Below, one piece after another: positions 43,825 through 52,426 of a DNA stretch of 64,000 nt. The DNA is from Kitasatospora sp. NBC_00240 (GTDB lineage: Bacteria; Actinomycetota; Actinomycetes; Streptomycetales; Streptomycetaceae). Both the position numbers and the translations under genes were made by a program. The number at the start of each line of letters is the position of its first letter. Position 1 is the stretch's first letter. The stretch spans positions 7,192,001 through 7,256,000 of the forward strand of contig NZ_JAPEMU010000001.1 in assembly GCF_026342405.1 (NCBI RefSeq), in the 5' to 3' direction. The notes under the pieces were generated by a model. It was not told the DNA's origin. It worked only from the letters and a program-made list of their open reading frames with translations, and ran no database searches.

Positions 43825-45348
43825 ATGGCCACCGAACACCCCGCCGCCCCTCCGCCGTCCCTCGGGGGCCGGCTGCTCGGCAGCCGGCTGTTCACCGAGC
43901 ACCCCAGGCCGCGCGGGGTGGCCGGCTGGCGGTACGCGCACTGGCTCGCCGTCGGCACGGTCTGCCTCGGGGCCTTCCTGGGGCAGCTGACCGCCAGCAT
44001 CACCGCGCTGGTGTTCCCGGCCCTGGAGCAGCACTTCCGGGCGGACCTCGCCACCGTCGAGTGGGTGGCACTGGCGTACCTGCTCGTCCTGGTGGCGCTG
44101 CTGGCGCCGGTCGGCCGGCTGTCCGACCTGGTCGGCCGCAAGACCATGTACCTCTGGGGGTTCGCGGTGTTCGCCGCCGCCTCGCTCGGGGCGGGGCTGG
44201 CCGGCGGCCTCTGGGTGCTGGTGGCGTGCCGGGCGGTCCAGGCGGTCGGCGGCGCGATGATGCAGGCCAACAGCGTGGCGCTGGTGGCCCGGGGCGTCCC
44301 GGAGCGGGCGATGCGCGGCGCGCTGGGCATCCAGGCGGCCGCCCAAGGGCTGGGACTCGCGCTCGGGCCGACCCTGGGTGGCTTGCTGGTGCAGCACGCG
44401 TCCTGGCGCTGGGCGTTCTGGATCAACGTACCGATCGGGGTGCTGGGCATCGCGGCCGGCTGGTTCCTGCTGCCCCGGACCCACCCCGACGGGCGCCCCC
44501 CGGTCGCCGGACCGCCACCGAACACCGCTCGCCGCCGGGCCGGCAGAGGGCGGTGGGCCGCCGTCGGGCGGGCCCACGAGGGCGGGTTCGACCTGGCCGG
44601 GCTGCTGCTCCTGGCCGGCGCCTCGGGCGCGCTGCTGCTCGCCCTGTCGACCGCCTCCGGGCTCCCGCTGCCGGGCTGGGCGCCCCCGGTCCTGCTGCTC
44701 ACGTCGGCGGGCCTGGCCGTGGCGCTGGCCCGGCAGGAGCAACGGGCCGAGCGGCCGATCATCGCTCCCGGGCTGGTCAACACCCCGGGCGTGCGGTCCG
44801 GACTGGCGGTCGCCCTGCTCGGCTACCTGCTGCTGTTCTGCCCGCTGGTGCTGGGCCCGATGATGCTGGCGGCGGCGGGTGTGCCGGTCGCCCGGGCCGG
44901 ACTGGTGATCACCCTGCTGCCGGCCGCCTTCGCCCTCGCCGCAGCGGTCGGTGGCCGCCTGCTGCCCGCGCACTTCGCGGACGGCGCGCGCTGCCGCTGG
45001 GGCGCCGGCACGGCCGGGGCCGGGCTGGCGCTGCTCGCGGTGCTGCCGGCGGGGGCGGGCTCCGCGGCGGTGGCGCTGCCGGTGGTGGGATTCGGGCTTG
45101 GCCTGCTGCTGCCGGCCAACAACGCGCTGGTGATGCGGGCCGTCCCGGCCGAGTGCTCGGCGGTGGGCGGCGGCATGGTCAACATGGTCCGCAGCCTGGG
45201 GACGGCGTTCGGTACGGCGCTGCCCGTCCTCGGCGTCCACCTGGCGGGGCCGGCGACCGGCGGACGGTCGGTGCTGATCGCCCTGGTGGCCCTCGCCGGC
45301 CTGGCGGTGGGCCTCGGCGGACCTGGCGCCGGGGTGCGGCGGACGTAG
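43825..45348 (+). CDS. MFS transporter, DHA2 type
   Basis: 507 residues; the ATG lies 7 bp after a TATATT -10 box with no Shine-Dalgarno. About 35 polar N-terminal residues precede TM1 (LAVGTVCLGAFLGQLTASITALVFPAL). Motif A is LAPVGRLSDLVGRKTMYLWG and motif C is GLGLALGPTLGGLLVQHASWRWAFWINVPIG. The central loop is long and basic/Pro-rich. Around 14 TMs suggest an exporter of the EmrB/QacA class. The divergent MarR gene and overlapping operator suggest inducible export. Substrate unknown. Confidence 0.92.
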   Translation: MATEHPAAPPPSLGGRLLGSRLFTEHPRPRGVAGWRYAHWLAVGTVCLGAFLGQLTASITALVFPALEQHFRADLATVEWVALAYLLVLVALLAPVGRLSDLVGRKTMYLWGFAVFAAASLGAGLAGGLWVLVACRAVQAVGGAMMQANSVALVARGVPERAMRGALGIQAAAQGLGLALGPTLGGLLVQHASWRWAFWINVPIGVLGIAAGWFLLPRTHPDGRPPVAGPPPNTARRRAGRGRWAAVGRAHEGGFDLAGLLLLAGASGALLLALSTASGLPLPGWAPPVLLLTSAGLAVALARQEQRAERPIIAPGLVNTPGVRSGLAVALLGYLLLFCPLVLGPMMLAAAGVPVARAGLVITLLPAAFALAAAVGGRLLPAHFADGARCRWGAGTAGAGLALLAVLPAGAGSAAVALPVVGFGLGLLLPANNALVMRAVPAECSAVGGGMVNMVRSLGTAFGTALPVLGVHLAGPATGGRSVLIALVALAGLAVGLGGPGAGVRRT

Positions 45349-45425
45349 GGCCGTCGGCCCCTGTCCACCGCACCCCGGCGCCATGCGTTCAGGAAGGTCG
45401 AGCGTTCAGCGGGGAACGGCGGGAC

Positions 45426-46163
45426 TCAGGAGACCGGCTTGGCGCCGCGCTCCGCGAGCATGTCCGTGATCAGCTGGATCTCGGAGGTCTGCCCGACCAC
45501 CATCGACTGCGCGAGCCGCTTCTCGGACTCGTTCACCGCCAGGTCGACGTACCCCTGGGCCATCGCCACGCCGCCCTTGTGGTGCTCCAGCATCAGCTGC
45601 AGGTACCAGATCTCGGCGTCCCGGCCGCTGAGCGCGCGCAGCTTGTCGAGCTGGGCGTTGGTGGCCATGCCCGGCATCAGCGAGCCGTCGTGCGGCTCGT
45701 ACGCGTGGCCCATCTTCATCCAGGCCATCGGCTTCGCCTGCGAGGACTGCGTCAGCCCCCACTGGTCGAGCCAGCCCATCATCATGCCCCGCTGGTTGGC
45801 CTGGGTGTTGATGATGTCGAAGGCCAGGTTGCGCACCGGGACGTCCGCGGTGCGGTCGCGGACGATGAAGGACAGGTCGACCGCCTGCTGGTGGTGGACG
45901 GCCATGTCCCGGGCGAAGCCGGCCTCCGGCGAGTCCGTGGCGGGGGTCGCCGAGACCGTGCCGGAGGCACTGGTCCCGCTCGCCACCAGGGCCGGCACGC
46001 CCAGGCAGAGTGCCAGGGAGGCCGCCAGCGCGGCCGGCCACCACAGCTTGCGGCGGCCGGTGGAGCGACCCGCCGCGGCCGATTCCTCGGGCACGTCGTA
46101 GGTGTCGCCGTCCTGCCCGCCGTCCCTCGCGTCCTGCGCGCTCACGGCGCGGTCCCCGCTCAC
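45426..46163 (-). CDS. DUF305 membrane-anchored protein
   Basis: About 245 residues from a GTG overlapping the preceding stop (GTGA); GTG 46145 is an alternative with a better ribosome-binding site. A single N-terminal TM (LWWPAALAASLALCLGVPALVAS) anchors a domain with the DUF305 His pattern: FARDMAVHHQQAVDLS, INTQANQRGMMMGWLDQW, WMKMGHAY and LQLMLEHHKGGVAMAQ. These Met/His-rich motifs suggest metal, probably copper, binding outside the membrane (inference). It is translationally coupled to the DUF3105 gene. Confidence 0.88.
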   Translation of the reverse strand: MSGDRAVSAQDARDGGQDGDTYDVPEESAAAGRSTGRRKLWWPAALAASLALCLGVPALVASGTSASGTVSATPATDSPEAGFARDMAVHHQQAVDLSFIVRDRTADVPVRNLAFDIINTQANQRGMMMGWLDQWGLTQSSQAKPMAWMKMGHAYEPHDGSLMPGMATNAQLDKLRALSGRDAEIWYLQLMLEHHKGGVAMAQGYVDLAVNESEKRLAQSMVVGQTSEIQLITDMLAERGAKPVS

Positions 46164-46843
46164 TGCGGGCCCGTGCAGGAGGCGCCGGGCTCCTGGGTCT
46201 GCTTGCCCTGGACGTACTTGTCGAAGAAGGTGCCGACCCGCGGGTCGGTGGCGCTGTCCACGACCAGCTGGGTGCCCCAGGCGTTGAGGGTGATGGTGCC
46301 CTCCTCGTCCGGGTACGGGCTCATCAGGGTGTAGGGGGTGGCTGTCACCTTCGCGGACAGCGCCTTGATGTCGTCGGCGGTGGCCTTGGCGTTGTAGGTG
46401 ACCCAGACGGCGCCGTGCTCCAGCGAGTGGACGGCGCGCTCGTTCTCGACCGGCTGGTCGTAGACGTGGCCCATGCAGTCCAGCCAGACCGGGTTGTGGT
46501 CGCCGCCGACCGGCGGGGTCTGCGCGTAGGTGACCTTCGTCTGGACGTGGTTGCGGGTCAGGTTGTCGAAGGTCTTCACGCCGTCGATGGTCGCGTTGGC
46601 GGCGGCCTCCGCGGCGGCCCGCTTGGCGTTCTTCTTGTTGTTGGCGTCGACCACGATCCAGGTGCCGGTGGCTATCGCGCCGATCACCAGCGCGCCCGCG
46701 ACGCCGCCCGCGATCCACTTGTTGCGACGGTCGCGGCGCTGCTCCTCGGCGCGGAGCTCGGCGATCCGGGCGCGGCGGTCGAGACCCGCCTGCTTGCCGG
46801 TCGGCTTGTTCGACTTGCTGGACTGCTTGGAGGCGGAACCCAT
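46160..46843 (-). CDS. DUF3105 membrane-anchored protein
   Basis: 227 residues from the ATG at 46843 (AAGGAC upstream). The N-terminus is strongly basic (SKQSSKSNKPTGKQAGLDRRARIAELRAEEQRRDRRNK). One TM (WIAGGVAGALVIGAIATGTWIVV) follows. The extracytoplasmic DUF3105 domain has PPVGGDHNPVWLDCMGHVYDQPVENERAVHSLEHGAVWVTY, with His and Cys residues that could bind metal, and a second Cys near the C-terminus (GASCTGPQ). Function unknown. DUF3105 and DUF305 genes often neighbour each other in actinomycetes (general recollection). Confidence 0.88.
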   Translation of the reverse strand: MGSASKQSSKSNKPTGKQAGLDRRARIAELRAEEQRRDRRNKWIAGGVAGALVIGAIATGTWIVVDANNKKNAKRAAAEAAANATIDGVKTFDNLTRNHVQTKVTYAQTPPVGGDHNPVWLDCMGHVYDQPVENERAVHSLEHGAVWVTYNAKATADDIKALSAKVTATPYTLMSPYPDEEGTITLNAWGTQLVVDSATDPRVGTFFDKYVQGKQTQEPGASCTGPQ

Positions 46844-46959
46844 CGGAGATGTCCTTGTCCCCGCCGTGCGCTCTGGGCACGGCGGCATGAGAGATGGAAG
46901 AAGGCGCGGAGCCGTCGGGCCCTCCCGTCAGTGCGGGCGGGGCCGGCGGTGGGTTCCGC

Positions 46960-47583
46960 TCAGGACCGCTGGATCTGCAGTTCGTGCAGGTCGGGGGCGA
47001 GGTGGTGCGCCGCCGGGGCGCTCACCGGCAGGCTCGGCGGCAGGGCGCCGAGGGTGACCAGCCTGGGCAGTGCGGCGGGTACGGGCTGCGGGGGAGCGTT
47101 CGGCAGCTGGGAGTCCTGCGCGCAGAACGGGTGCCGGGAGCAGCCGTTGCCGCCGTGCGGGAGACCGTCGACGGCCGAGCAGAGGGCGTGGTCCGATCCG
47201 TCCGCGGCGGGGCGGCCGGCGTTGTGCCGGGTCGGGTCGGGGCCGGTGCTGCCGTGGCCGCCGTACGAGGCACGGAGCGCCGGTCGGCGGGCCGCGTCCG
47301 GGGCCGCGCCCCGCGAGGTGTCCGGGGCGGTGTGCACGGGCCGGTCCGAAGTGTCGCCGGTCGCGGCGCCGTCCGGTGCGTTCGCCTCGCCGCGCCCGGG
47401 ACCGGTCGGCCCGACGAGCGGGGCGAGCACGGCACCGGCCTCGGCGGTCACGGCCCGGGCGTTGCCCGCGCACGGAAGCATGGTCAGCAGCCCGACCAGC
47501 AGCAGGGACCACAGAGCGCCCACCGGGCGGCCCGCCGCAGCGGCCCTCCCCGGCCGAGCTGCTCTGGGCGCCGACGCGGTCAT
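46960..47583 (-). CDS. Exported protein of unknown function (DUF6153-like end)
   Basis: About 207 residues. TAATAT (47590-47595) lies 7 bp before the ATG at 47583 without a Shine-Dalgarno, suggesting a leaderless mRNA; GTG 47589 is an alternative. A signal or anchor segment WSLLLVGLLTMLPCAGNARA follows a basic start. The middle is Asp/Gly/Pro/His-rich with four Cys (one in the signal region). The C-terminus PDLHELQIQRS resembles the ending of streptomycete DUF6153 proteins, which I recall with moderate certainty. It precedes the DUF3105-DUF305 pair on the same strand, 116 bp away. Confidence 0.6.
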   Translation of the reverse strand: MTASAPRAARPGRAAAAGRPVGALWSLLLVGLLTMLPCAGNARAVTAEAGAVLAPLVGPTGPGRGEANAPDGAATGDTSDRPVHTAPDTSRGAAPDAARRPALRASYGGHGSTGPDPTRHNAGRPAADGSDHALCSAVDGLPHGGNGCSRHPFCAQDSQLPNAPPQPVPAALPRLVTLGALPPSLPVSAPAAHHLAPDLHELQIQRS

Positions 47584-48007
47584 GCGCACATATTAATCAG
47601 CCGAACGAGTGAAGCGATGCCCCTCCGGGGTCCCCACTTTCGGGCTCACCCCGCCCGACCAGCCCCGGAATCGGTACCGCCCGGGCAACTCCGGCACAGC
47701 GGGACGCATCGGATACCGCGCGGACACCACGCGGACACCAAGCGGTCCGCCCGGCATCCGCCGGCCCGTCCCGCCCGGACCGCCGCCGGCCCGGCCGCCC
47801 ACTCGTCCTGACGTCCCCCGATCGGTGCGGAGTTGTCCCCGAAACCCGGACACCGTCCGTTCGCACGGGGAGAATGACGACGAGTCCGGGACGCCTCCGG
47901 CCCTCGGCCGGGGGACCTCGCAGCCTTCGGCCCGAGGCCCGGTGCGACCCGCCCGGCAGAGCCCCCGCGCCCCGCCGGGGGACGGCAACACGACCAGGAG
48001 CCGCCAG
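47584..48007. other. Divergent intergenic region
   Basis: 424 bp between the exported protein and the PP2C-like gene. It includes the AT-rich leaderless promoter of the former (about 47583-47600) and AGGAG about 8 nt before the start of the latter. The frame of the PP2C-like gene is open through the region, but there is no upstream start with a ribosome-binding site. No further gene is seen. Confidence 0.5.
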
Positions 48008-50080
48008 ATGACCAACCAGGGCGCAACCGCGCGGCACCAGCCGGAGGACGGCTGGTGGGACGCGGTGTACGAGGGGCCGGCGGGCACCCTCCCGGACACC
48101 CCGGGCGCCGTGGCGGGGGAGGGCAGCGTGGACGACTGGTTCGCGACGGCCGCCGGGATGATCGGGCCCCAGCGCGACGGGTCGCAGCCGGTGCAGGCGG
48201 CCCCGGAGGGTGCGCCGGGGCCGGCGGACGTACCGGGTCGGCCCGGTACGGCGGATCGCGCCGAGGGTGGCCGGGCGGGCACGGGGGGCGGGACACCGGG
48301 ACGGCCGAGGAGCACGCAGCGGACCCCCGAAGAGGTGTCAGGAGCGACGGCCGGCGAAGGCCCTGGCGCGGCGGCGCCGCTCCGCGTGGAGAAGCCGACG
48401 GACAACCCGGCGGACAACCCGGCGGACGAGCCGGCGGGTAGGCCCACCGACGGGTCGACGGACCGTGTGACGGAGGGATCGGCCGAGAAGCCGGTGGAGG
48501 AGTTGGAGCGGGCGGGGACGCCCGCCCGGCCTGAGGAGGACAGTCTCGACGACTGGTTCGACACCGCCGTCGGCGTGATCGGCGGCCGGCGGGCGTCCGA
48601 CATCGCTCCGGCACCGGCCCCGCCCCCGACGGTGGCCCCGTTCCCGGCAGCTGCCCCGCTTCCGACGCCTGCCCCGCCCACGCAGTCCGGGCCGGTGGCC
48701 GCGGTGTCCGGGGCCGCCCGTACCGAGGTCGACGCGACACACCTGTTCCCCGCCCCCTCGTGGGCGCCGGATGCCGCCTCGGGCCGGGCGCCCTCGCCGG
48801 TCGTCAGCTCCACCGGTCCGGTCGAGGACCTGCGGACTGTCACCTTGGCCGAGCCCGTACCCGAGCCCGAGCCCGTACCCGAAGCCGAACCTGTACCCGA
48901 CGCCGTCCCTGTCCTTGAGGCGCTCCCCGAGCCCGAGCCGTCCCCCGACGCCGTCCCTGTCTCCCGTCCCGAGCCCGACACCGAAGCCTTTGCCGCCTCC
49001 GCTCCCGAGCCCGTCCCCGCTCCCGCCTCCGCTCCCGAGCCCGTAGCCGTCCCCGCTCCCGAGCCGGCCCCGCCCCTCGTCGTCCGTCCGTCCGCCCGGG
49101 CCGCGTTCGCCGAGCCGGTCCCGCCGGTGCCGCACATCGGTGAGCGCCCGCCGACGTACGGTCCGGAGCCCACGGCCGTCCCGCCGGCGGATCCGCAGGA
49201 CCTGGGGGTGATCGTCCCCGACACGGCGTTGGAGGGGGCCCAGTACGGGGCGTCGACGCTGCGGGCGGTGTCCGTCCGGGGTGACTCGGCCCGCTACCGG
49301 GGTGAGCCGCGCCGGGACTCGCTGCTGGTGACCCGCTTCGGGGACGGTCCGGACGGGGTGCTGCTGGCCGCGCTCGGCGGCTTCGGCCGGGTCGACGGGC
49401 AACCGGCGCCGCCGGCGGGGGAGATCACCGCCGCCACCGCCGAGGCCTGCCGGCAGCTGGCTGCCGCGATCGGCCGCAGCCGCGCCGAACTCTCCGCCGA
49501 CCTGCGCGACGGGGCCCGGGACCGGCTCCGCTACGGCCTGCAGCGGCTGGCCACCAGCGCGTCCGCGCCGCTGCGCGCCGTCGCCGGTCCGGCGTCCGCG
49601 CCCCCGCCGGAGAGGGCGGATCCGGCGGCGCCCGTGCCGGGCGGCGACGCCCCCGACCTCTCCCAGCCCGGGTCGCTGCACTGCCTGCTGATCTCGCTGG
49701 ACCCGGAGGCCTCCTACCGGGCGGCGTTCGGGATCGGCCCGGGCGGGCTCTACCTGCTGCGCTCCGGTCACTGGATCGACGCGTACGGGGCCCGGCTGCT
49801 GCACCATCCGGACGGGCGGCCCCCGGTCCCCGAGGCCGCCGCGCCCGAGCCGCGTCCGTTCCGGTTCCGCCTGGTCCCGGCCACGCCGGGCGACATCCTG
49901 CTGCTCTGCACGCCGGGGCTGGCCGGGCCGATCGCGGAGGAGCCGGCCGTCGCGCACTTCCTGGCCTCGCACTGGGCCCACCCGCACCCGCCCGGCACGG
50001 TGGACTTCCTCCGGCAGGTCCAGGTGCGGGCGAAAGGCTACGCGGACGACCGCACCGCGGCGGCCGTCTGGACGGAATGA
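48008..50080 (+). CDS. Long Pro-rich protein with degenerate PP2C domain
   Basis: 690 residues; the ATG follows AGGAG. The first 390 residues are disordered and Pro/Ala/Glu-rich, with the motif DDWF-TA-G-IG twice (near residues 42 and 180), a related EDGWWDAVYEG at the start, and many EP/EPVP repeats. From about 400 a PP2C-like domain appears: GASTLRAVSVRGDSARYRGEPRRDSLLVTRFG, LLAALGGF, FGIGPGGLYLLRSGHW and GDILLLCTPGLAG. The metal-binding aspartates expected in DGxGG and CTDGL are missing (Gly/Phe and Pro here), so it is probably a pseudophosphatase. A scaffold or sensor role is speculation. Confidence 0.75.
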   Translation: MTNQGATARHQPEDGWWDAVYEGPAGTLPDTPGAVAGEGSVDDWFATAAGMIGPQRDGSQPVQAAPEGAPGPADVPGRPGTADRAEGGRAGTGGGTPGRPRSTQRTPEEVSGATAGEGPGAAAPLRVEKPTDNPADNPADEPAGRPTDGSTDRVTEGSAEKPVEELERAGTPARPEEDSLDDWFDTAVGVIGGRRASDIAPAPAPPPTVAPFPAAAPLPTPAPPTQSGPVAAVSGAARTEVDATHLFPAPSWAPDAASGRAPSPVVSSTGPVEDLRTVTLAEPVPEPEPVPEAEPVPDAVPVLEALPEPEPSPDAVPVSRPEPDTEAFAASAPEPVPAPASAPEPVAVPAPEPAPPLVVRPSARAAFAEPVPPVPHIGERPPTYGPEPTAVPPADPQDLGVIVPDTALEGAQYGASTLRAVSVRGDSARYRGEPRRDSLLVTRFGDGPDGVLLAALGGFGRVDGQPAPPAGEITAATAEACRQLAAAIGRSRAELSADLRDGARDRLRYGLQRLATSASAPLRAVAGPASAPPPERADPAAPVPGGDAPDLSQPGSLHCLLISLDPEASYRAAFGIGPGGLYLLRSGHWIDAYGARLLHHPDGRPPVPEAAAPEPRPFRFRLVPATPGDILLLCTPGLAGPIAEEPAVAHFLASHWAHPHPPGTVDFLRQVQVRAKGYADDRTAAAVWTE
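48850..49075 (+). repeat. GAGCCCGT/CCCGAG-type short repeats
   Basis: Degenerate 6- to 12-bp repeats of the type GAGCCCGTACCC and GCTCCCGAGCCC encode alternating Glu-Pro and Val/Ala-Pro segments in the disordered part of the PP2C-like protein. Likely prone to slippage. Confidence 0.7.
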
Positions 50081-50177
50081 GCGGTGCACCGGTCGCGGAG
50101 AGGGGAGCGCGGTCGCGGAGAGGGGAGCGCGGTCGCGGTGAGGGAGCGCGGACGCCGGCATCGGCGGCCACGTGCCC

Positions 50178-50780
50178 TCAGCGCTTGCCCAGCAGGGCCG
50201 CCGCGCCCGCCGCCGTCTGCGCGAGGGCCTCGGCACGCCGGACGCCCGGCAGTCCGATCGCCAGCGGTACGGCGAAGCCGTCCAGCAGCGCGCGGAGTTG
50301 CACGGCCCGGTCGTTGGCCGGGCCGGGGGCGAACACGCCGGAGGCCACCCCCTCCTCGATCAGGGCGACCAGGTCGGCCTGCCAGGGGGCCTCGATCTCC
50401 AGCTGGCCCTGGCGGATCTCGGCGCTGGCCGGCGAGCGTCCCCAGACCTCGACCCAGAGCACCCAGCGCGGGTCCCCCGGGCCTTCGGGCAGGTACAGCC
50501 CGGTGTACGCCGTGAGGCGGTCCCAGACGCCGTCCTCGGTGCGGGCCAGCGCGTCGCGGCGTCGGCCGCCGAGTTGTTCCTCGCTCCAGCGGAGAGTCTC
50601 CAGCAGCAGCTGGTCCTTGCTGCCGAAGTAGTAGAGCAGGTGCCCCGCGCTCATCTGGAGCTGCTTGCCGAGGCCCGCCATGGTGAGTCCGGCGAGCCCG
50701 TGCTCGGCGATCGCGGCCCGGGCGACGGCGAACACCTCCTCGCGGGGGCGCGCCGGGCGGCGCGGCCGGGGGTCCGCCAT
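50178..50780 (-). CDS. TetR-family regulator
   Basis: 200 residues from the ATG at 50780 behind AGGAGGAG. The helix-turn-helix is FAVARAAIAEHGLAGLTMAGLGKQLQMSAGHLLYYFGSKDQLLLE. The C-terminal domain contains LWVEVWGRSPASAEIRQGQ and LRALLDGFAVPLAIG, resembling BetI/TetR_C-type regulators. No transporter or enzyme gene is directly adjacent; the divergent neighbour is a 74-codon membrane-protein gene. CTCACG-ATA-CGTGGG near 50815-50829 is a weak operator candidate. Confidence 0.88.
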   Translation of the reverse strand: MADPRPRRPARPREEVFAVARAAIAEHGLAGLTMAGLGKQLQMSAGHLLYYFGSKDQLLLETLRWSEEQLGGRRRDALARTEDGVWDRLTAYTGLYLPEGPGDPRWVLWVEVWGRSPASAEIRQGQLEIEAPWQADLVALIEEGVASGVFAPGPANDRAVQLRALLDGFAVPLAIGLPGVRRAEALAQTAAGAAALLGKR

Positions 50781-50940
50781 CTGCTGCTCTCCTCCTGAGG
50801 GGCCGGGTCGGTCCCTCACGATACGTGGGCGCCGGGCCCGGGCGGGTTGCTGTCCGCGCGGGGCGGCCGTCGTGCCGCCCGGTTCGGCCGGTGGGCGCGG
50901 CGGGTACTCAAGGGGTGACGGACAACCCAAGGGGGCCGCC

Positions 50941-51165
50941 GTGCTCACTATGATCATTTTTCTCGCAGTCCTGGGCACCCTGACCGCCGGCCCGGCCGGC
51001 TACCTGGTCGCCCGCCGCGCCGGTTCCACCGAGAACGTCGACGGCCTGCTCGTCGAGCGGGAGCGAAATGCCCAGGCCCGCGCCGCTCGCGCCTCGTTCA
51101 GCTCGATCGCGATGCACAGCACGCACGGGCTGACGACCGATCATCTGGGGAAGTACGACAAGTAG
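50941..51165 (+). CDS. Small single-TM membrane protein
   Basis: 74 residues from a GTG behind AAGGGGG (ATG at 50950 is an alternative). One N-terminal TM (MIIFLAVLGTLTAGPAGYLVARRAG) is followed by a charged cytoplasmic tail of about 45 residues ending LTTDHLGKYDK. No domain is recognised. Its divergence from the TetR gene makes it a possible target of that regulator (inference). Confidence 0.65.
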   Translation: MLTMIIFLAVLGTLTAGPAGYLVARRAGSTENVDGLLVERERNAQARAARASFSSIAMHSTHGLTTDHLGKYDK

Positions 51166-51310
51166 GCACGGAGAGTGCGTTCACGACCCAAGTACGCCGG
51201 TCGTGAGCCCCCGGCGCGGCCGGGACGGTTCACCCGGCGCCGGCTCGCCTCCCCGCGAGGATGCGCCGATACCTGCCACGGAACCCGCACTCGTCCCCGA
51301 GAGGCCAACC

Positions 51311-51493
51311 GTGACCTGGCTCCGCATCCTCACCGCCGCCGCCATCCTCCTGGGCGCCGCCAGCGTGGTGGCGGTCTTCGCGCTCTGCACGTCCGCCGCC
51401 AGGGGTGACCGCAACGCCGTGCCCGAGCCCGACACCGAGACCGCCGCGCGGGAGAGCGGCCTGTTCGCGAGTCCCGAGGACCACCACCCCTGA
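51311..51493 (+). CDS. Small single-TM membrane protein
   Basis: 60 residues from the GTG at 51311 behind GAGAGG; the frame is open to a GTG-type start at 51203, which would add a Pro-rich stretch. The TM WLRILTAAAILLGAASVVAVFALCT is followed by an acidic tail ending EDHHP. No family is recognised. It follows another tiny membrane-protein gene by about 145 bp. Confidence 0.55.
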   Translation: MTWLRILTAAAILLGAASVVAVFALCTSAARGDRNAVPEPDTETAARESGLFASPEDHHP

Positions 51494-51575
51494 CGCGGGC
51501 CTGCCCGCGCCGCTCCTCGCCCCGCTGCCGTCAGCCGCCTTCCCGGCCGGCCGCTACCCGCGCGGCCGCTTCCCG

Positions 51576-52136
51576 TCAGCCGCGCGGTACGGCGCGCTCC
51601 ACGGCGGCGAGGGCCTTCGCCCATGGGAAACCGGACGGCCCCGCGACGGACGGCAGCGGCGCGAGGCCGTCCGCCAGGATGCCGTCCGCGTTGGGGAGCA
51701 GCTCGACCCCGGCCTCCCGCAGGGTCGCCAGGCTCCGGCCGAATTGCGGATGGGCGGCCAGCGCGCTGTTCACCCGCGGCAGCGCGATCAGGGGCACACC
51801 CTTGCCGATCGCCTCCGCCGCGTGGCCGACCACCCAGGTGTCGGTGATTCCCAGGGCCCAGGAGTTCAGGGTGTTGAAGGTCGCCGGGGCGACCAGCACG
51901 GCATCGGCGGCCGGCCAGGGCTCCGGGTCGCCCGGGCGCCGGAACCGGCTCTTCACCGGGTAGCCGGTGAGTTCCGCCAGCGTGTCGAGCTCCTCGCGCA
52001 GCCAGTCGGCCGCGGTCGGGGTGAGCCCCAGGCAGACGTCCCAGCCCAGCGCCCGGGCGTGCGCGACCGCCGCCCGGACGCCCAGTACGGGCTCCGCAGC
52101 GGATCCCAGCAGATGGAGGACGCGATCACTTGGCAT
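51576..52136 (-). CDS. Flavoprotein (PPC-decarboxylase/DFP-like)
   Basis: 186 residues from the ATG at 52136; an ATG at 52145 would add three residues. The flavoprotein fold is indicated by VLHLLGSAAEPVLGVRAAV, WPAADAVLVAPATFNTLNSWALGITDTWV and GVPLIALPRVNSALAAHPQFGRSL, as in the HFCD family (phosphopantothenoylcysteine decarboxylase, EpiD and others) that binds FMN. The single-domain form lacks the CoaB ligase part, so it is not the housekeeping CoaBC. The substrate is unknown. A 16-bp tandem repeat lies directly upstream. Confidence 0.82.
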   Translation of the reverse strand: MPSDRVLHLLGSAAEPVLGVRAAVAHARALGWDVCLGLTPTAADWLREELDTLAELTGYPVKSRFRRPGDPEPWPAADAVLVAPATFNTLNSWALGITDTWVVGHAAEAIGKGVPLIALPRVNSALAAHPQFGRSLATLREAGVELLPNADGILADGLAPLPSVAGPSGFPWAKALAAVERAVPRG

Positions 52137-52161
52137 GGGGCCCATGCAACAGGCCCCGCGA

Positions 52162-52241
52162 CCGCCCGCGCAAGGGGCCGCCCGCGCAAGGGGCCGCCCG
52201 CGCAAGGGGCCGCCCGCGCCAGGGGCCGCCCGGGTAAGGGG
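52162..52241. repeat. 16-bp tandem repeat, five units
   Basis: CCGCCCGCGCAAGGGG occurs three times exactly, then twice with changes (CCGCCCGCGCCAGGGG, CCGCCCGGGTAAGGGG). It fills the gap between the divergent flavoprotein and beta-helix genes. There are no spacers, so it is a minisatellite and not a CRISPR. Confidence 0.92.
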
Positions 52242-52426
52242 CGGCCCGGGCCGGCGGCCCGGCGGCCGGGGCGCGGCAGCTCCGCAGGCCGGGGCCGGCC
52301 GGCGCCGGGCGGACCCACCGGCTGGGCACAAGAAGCAGCTTGACGGTTGCTCACCCTCGCTGCGATCTTGTCGCGAGCCGAGTGGCGGACCATGCCACGA
52401 GGCCGCAGGCAACGGGAGGAACAGCA

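Noticed and set aside
52162..52241. Possible CRISPR array
   Set aside because: The 16-bp units are directly adjacent with no unique spacers, and no cas gene is present.
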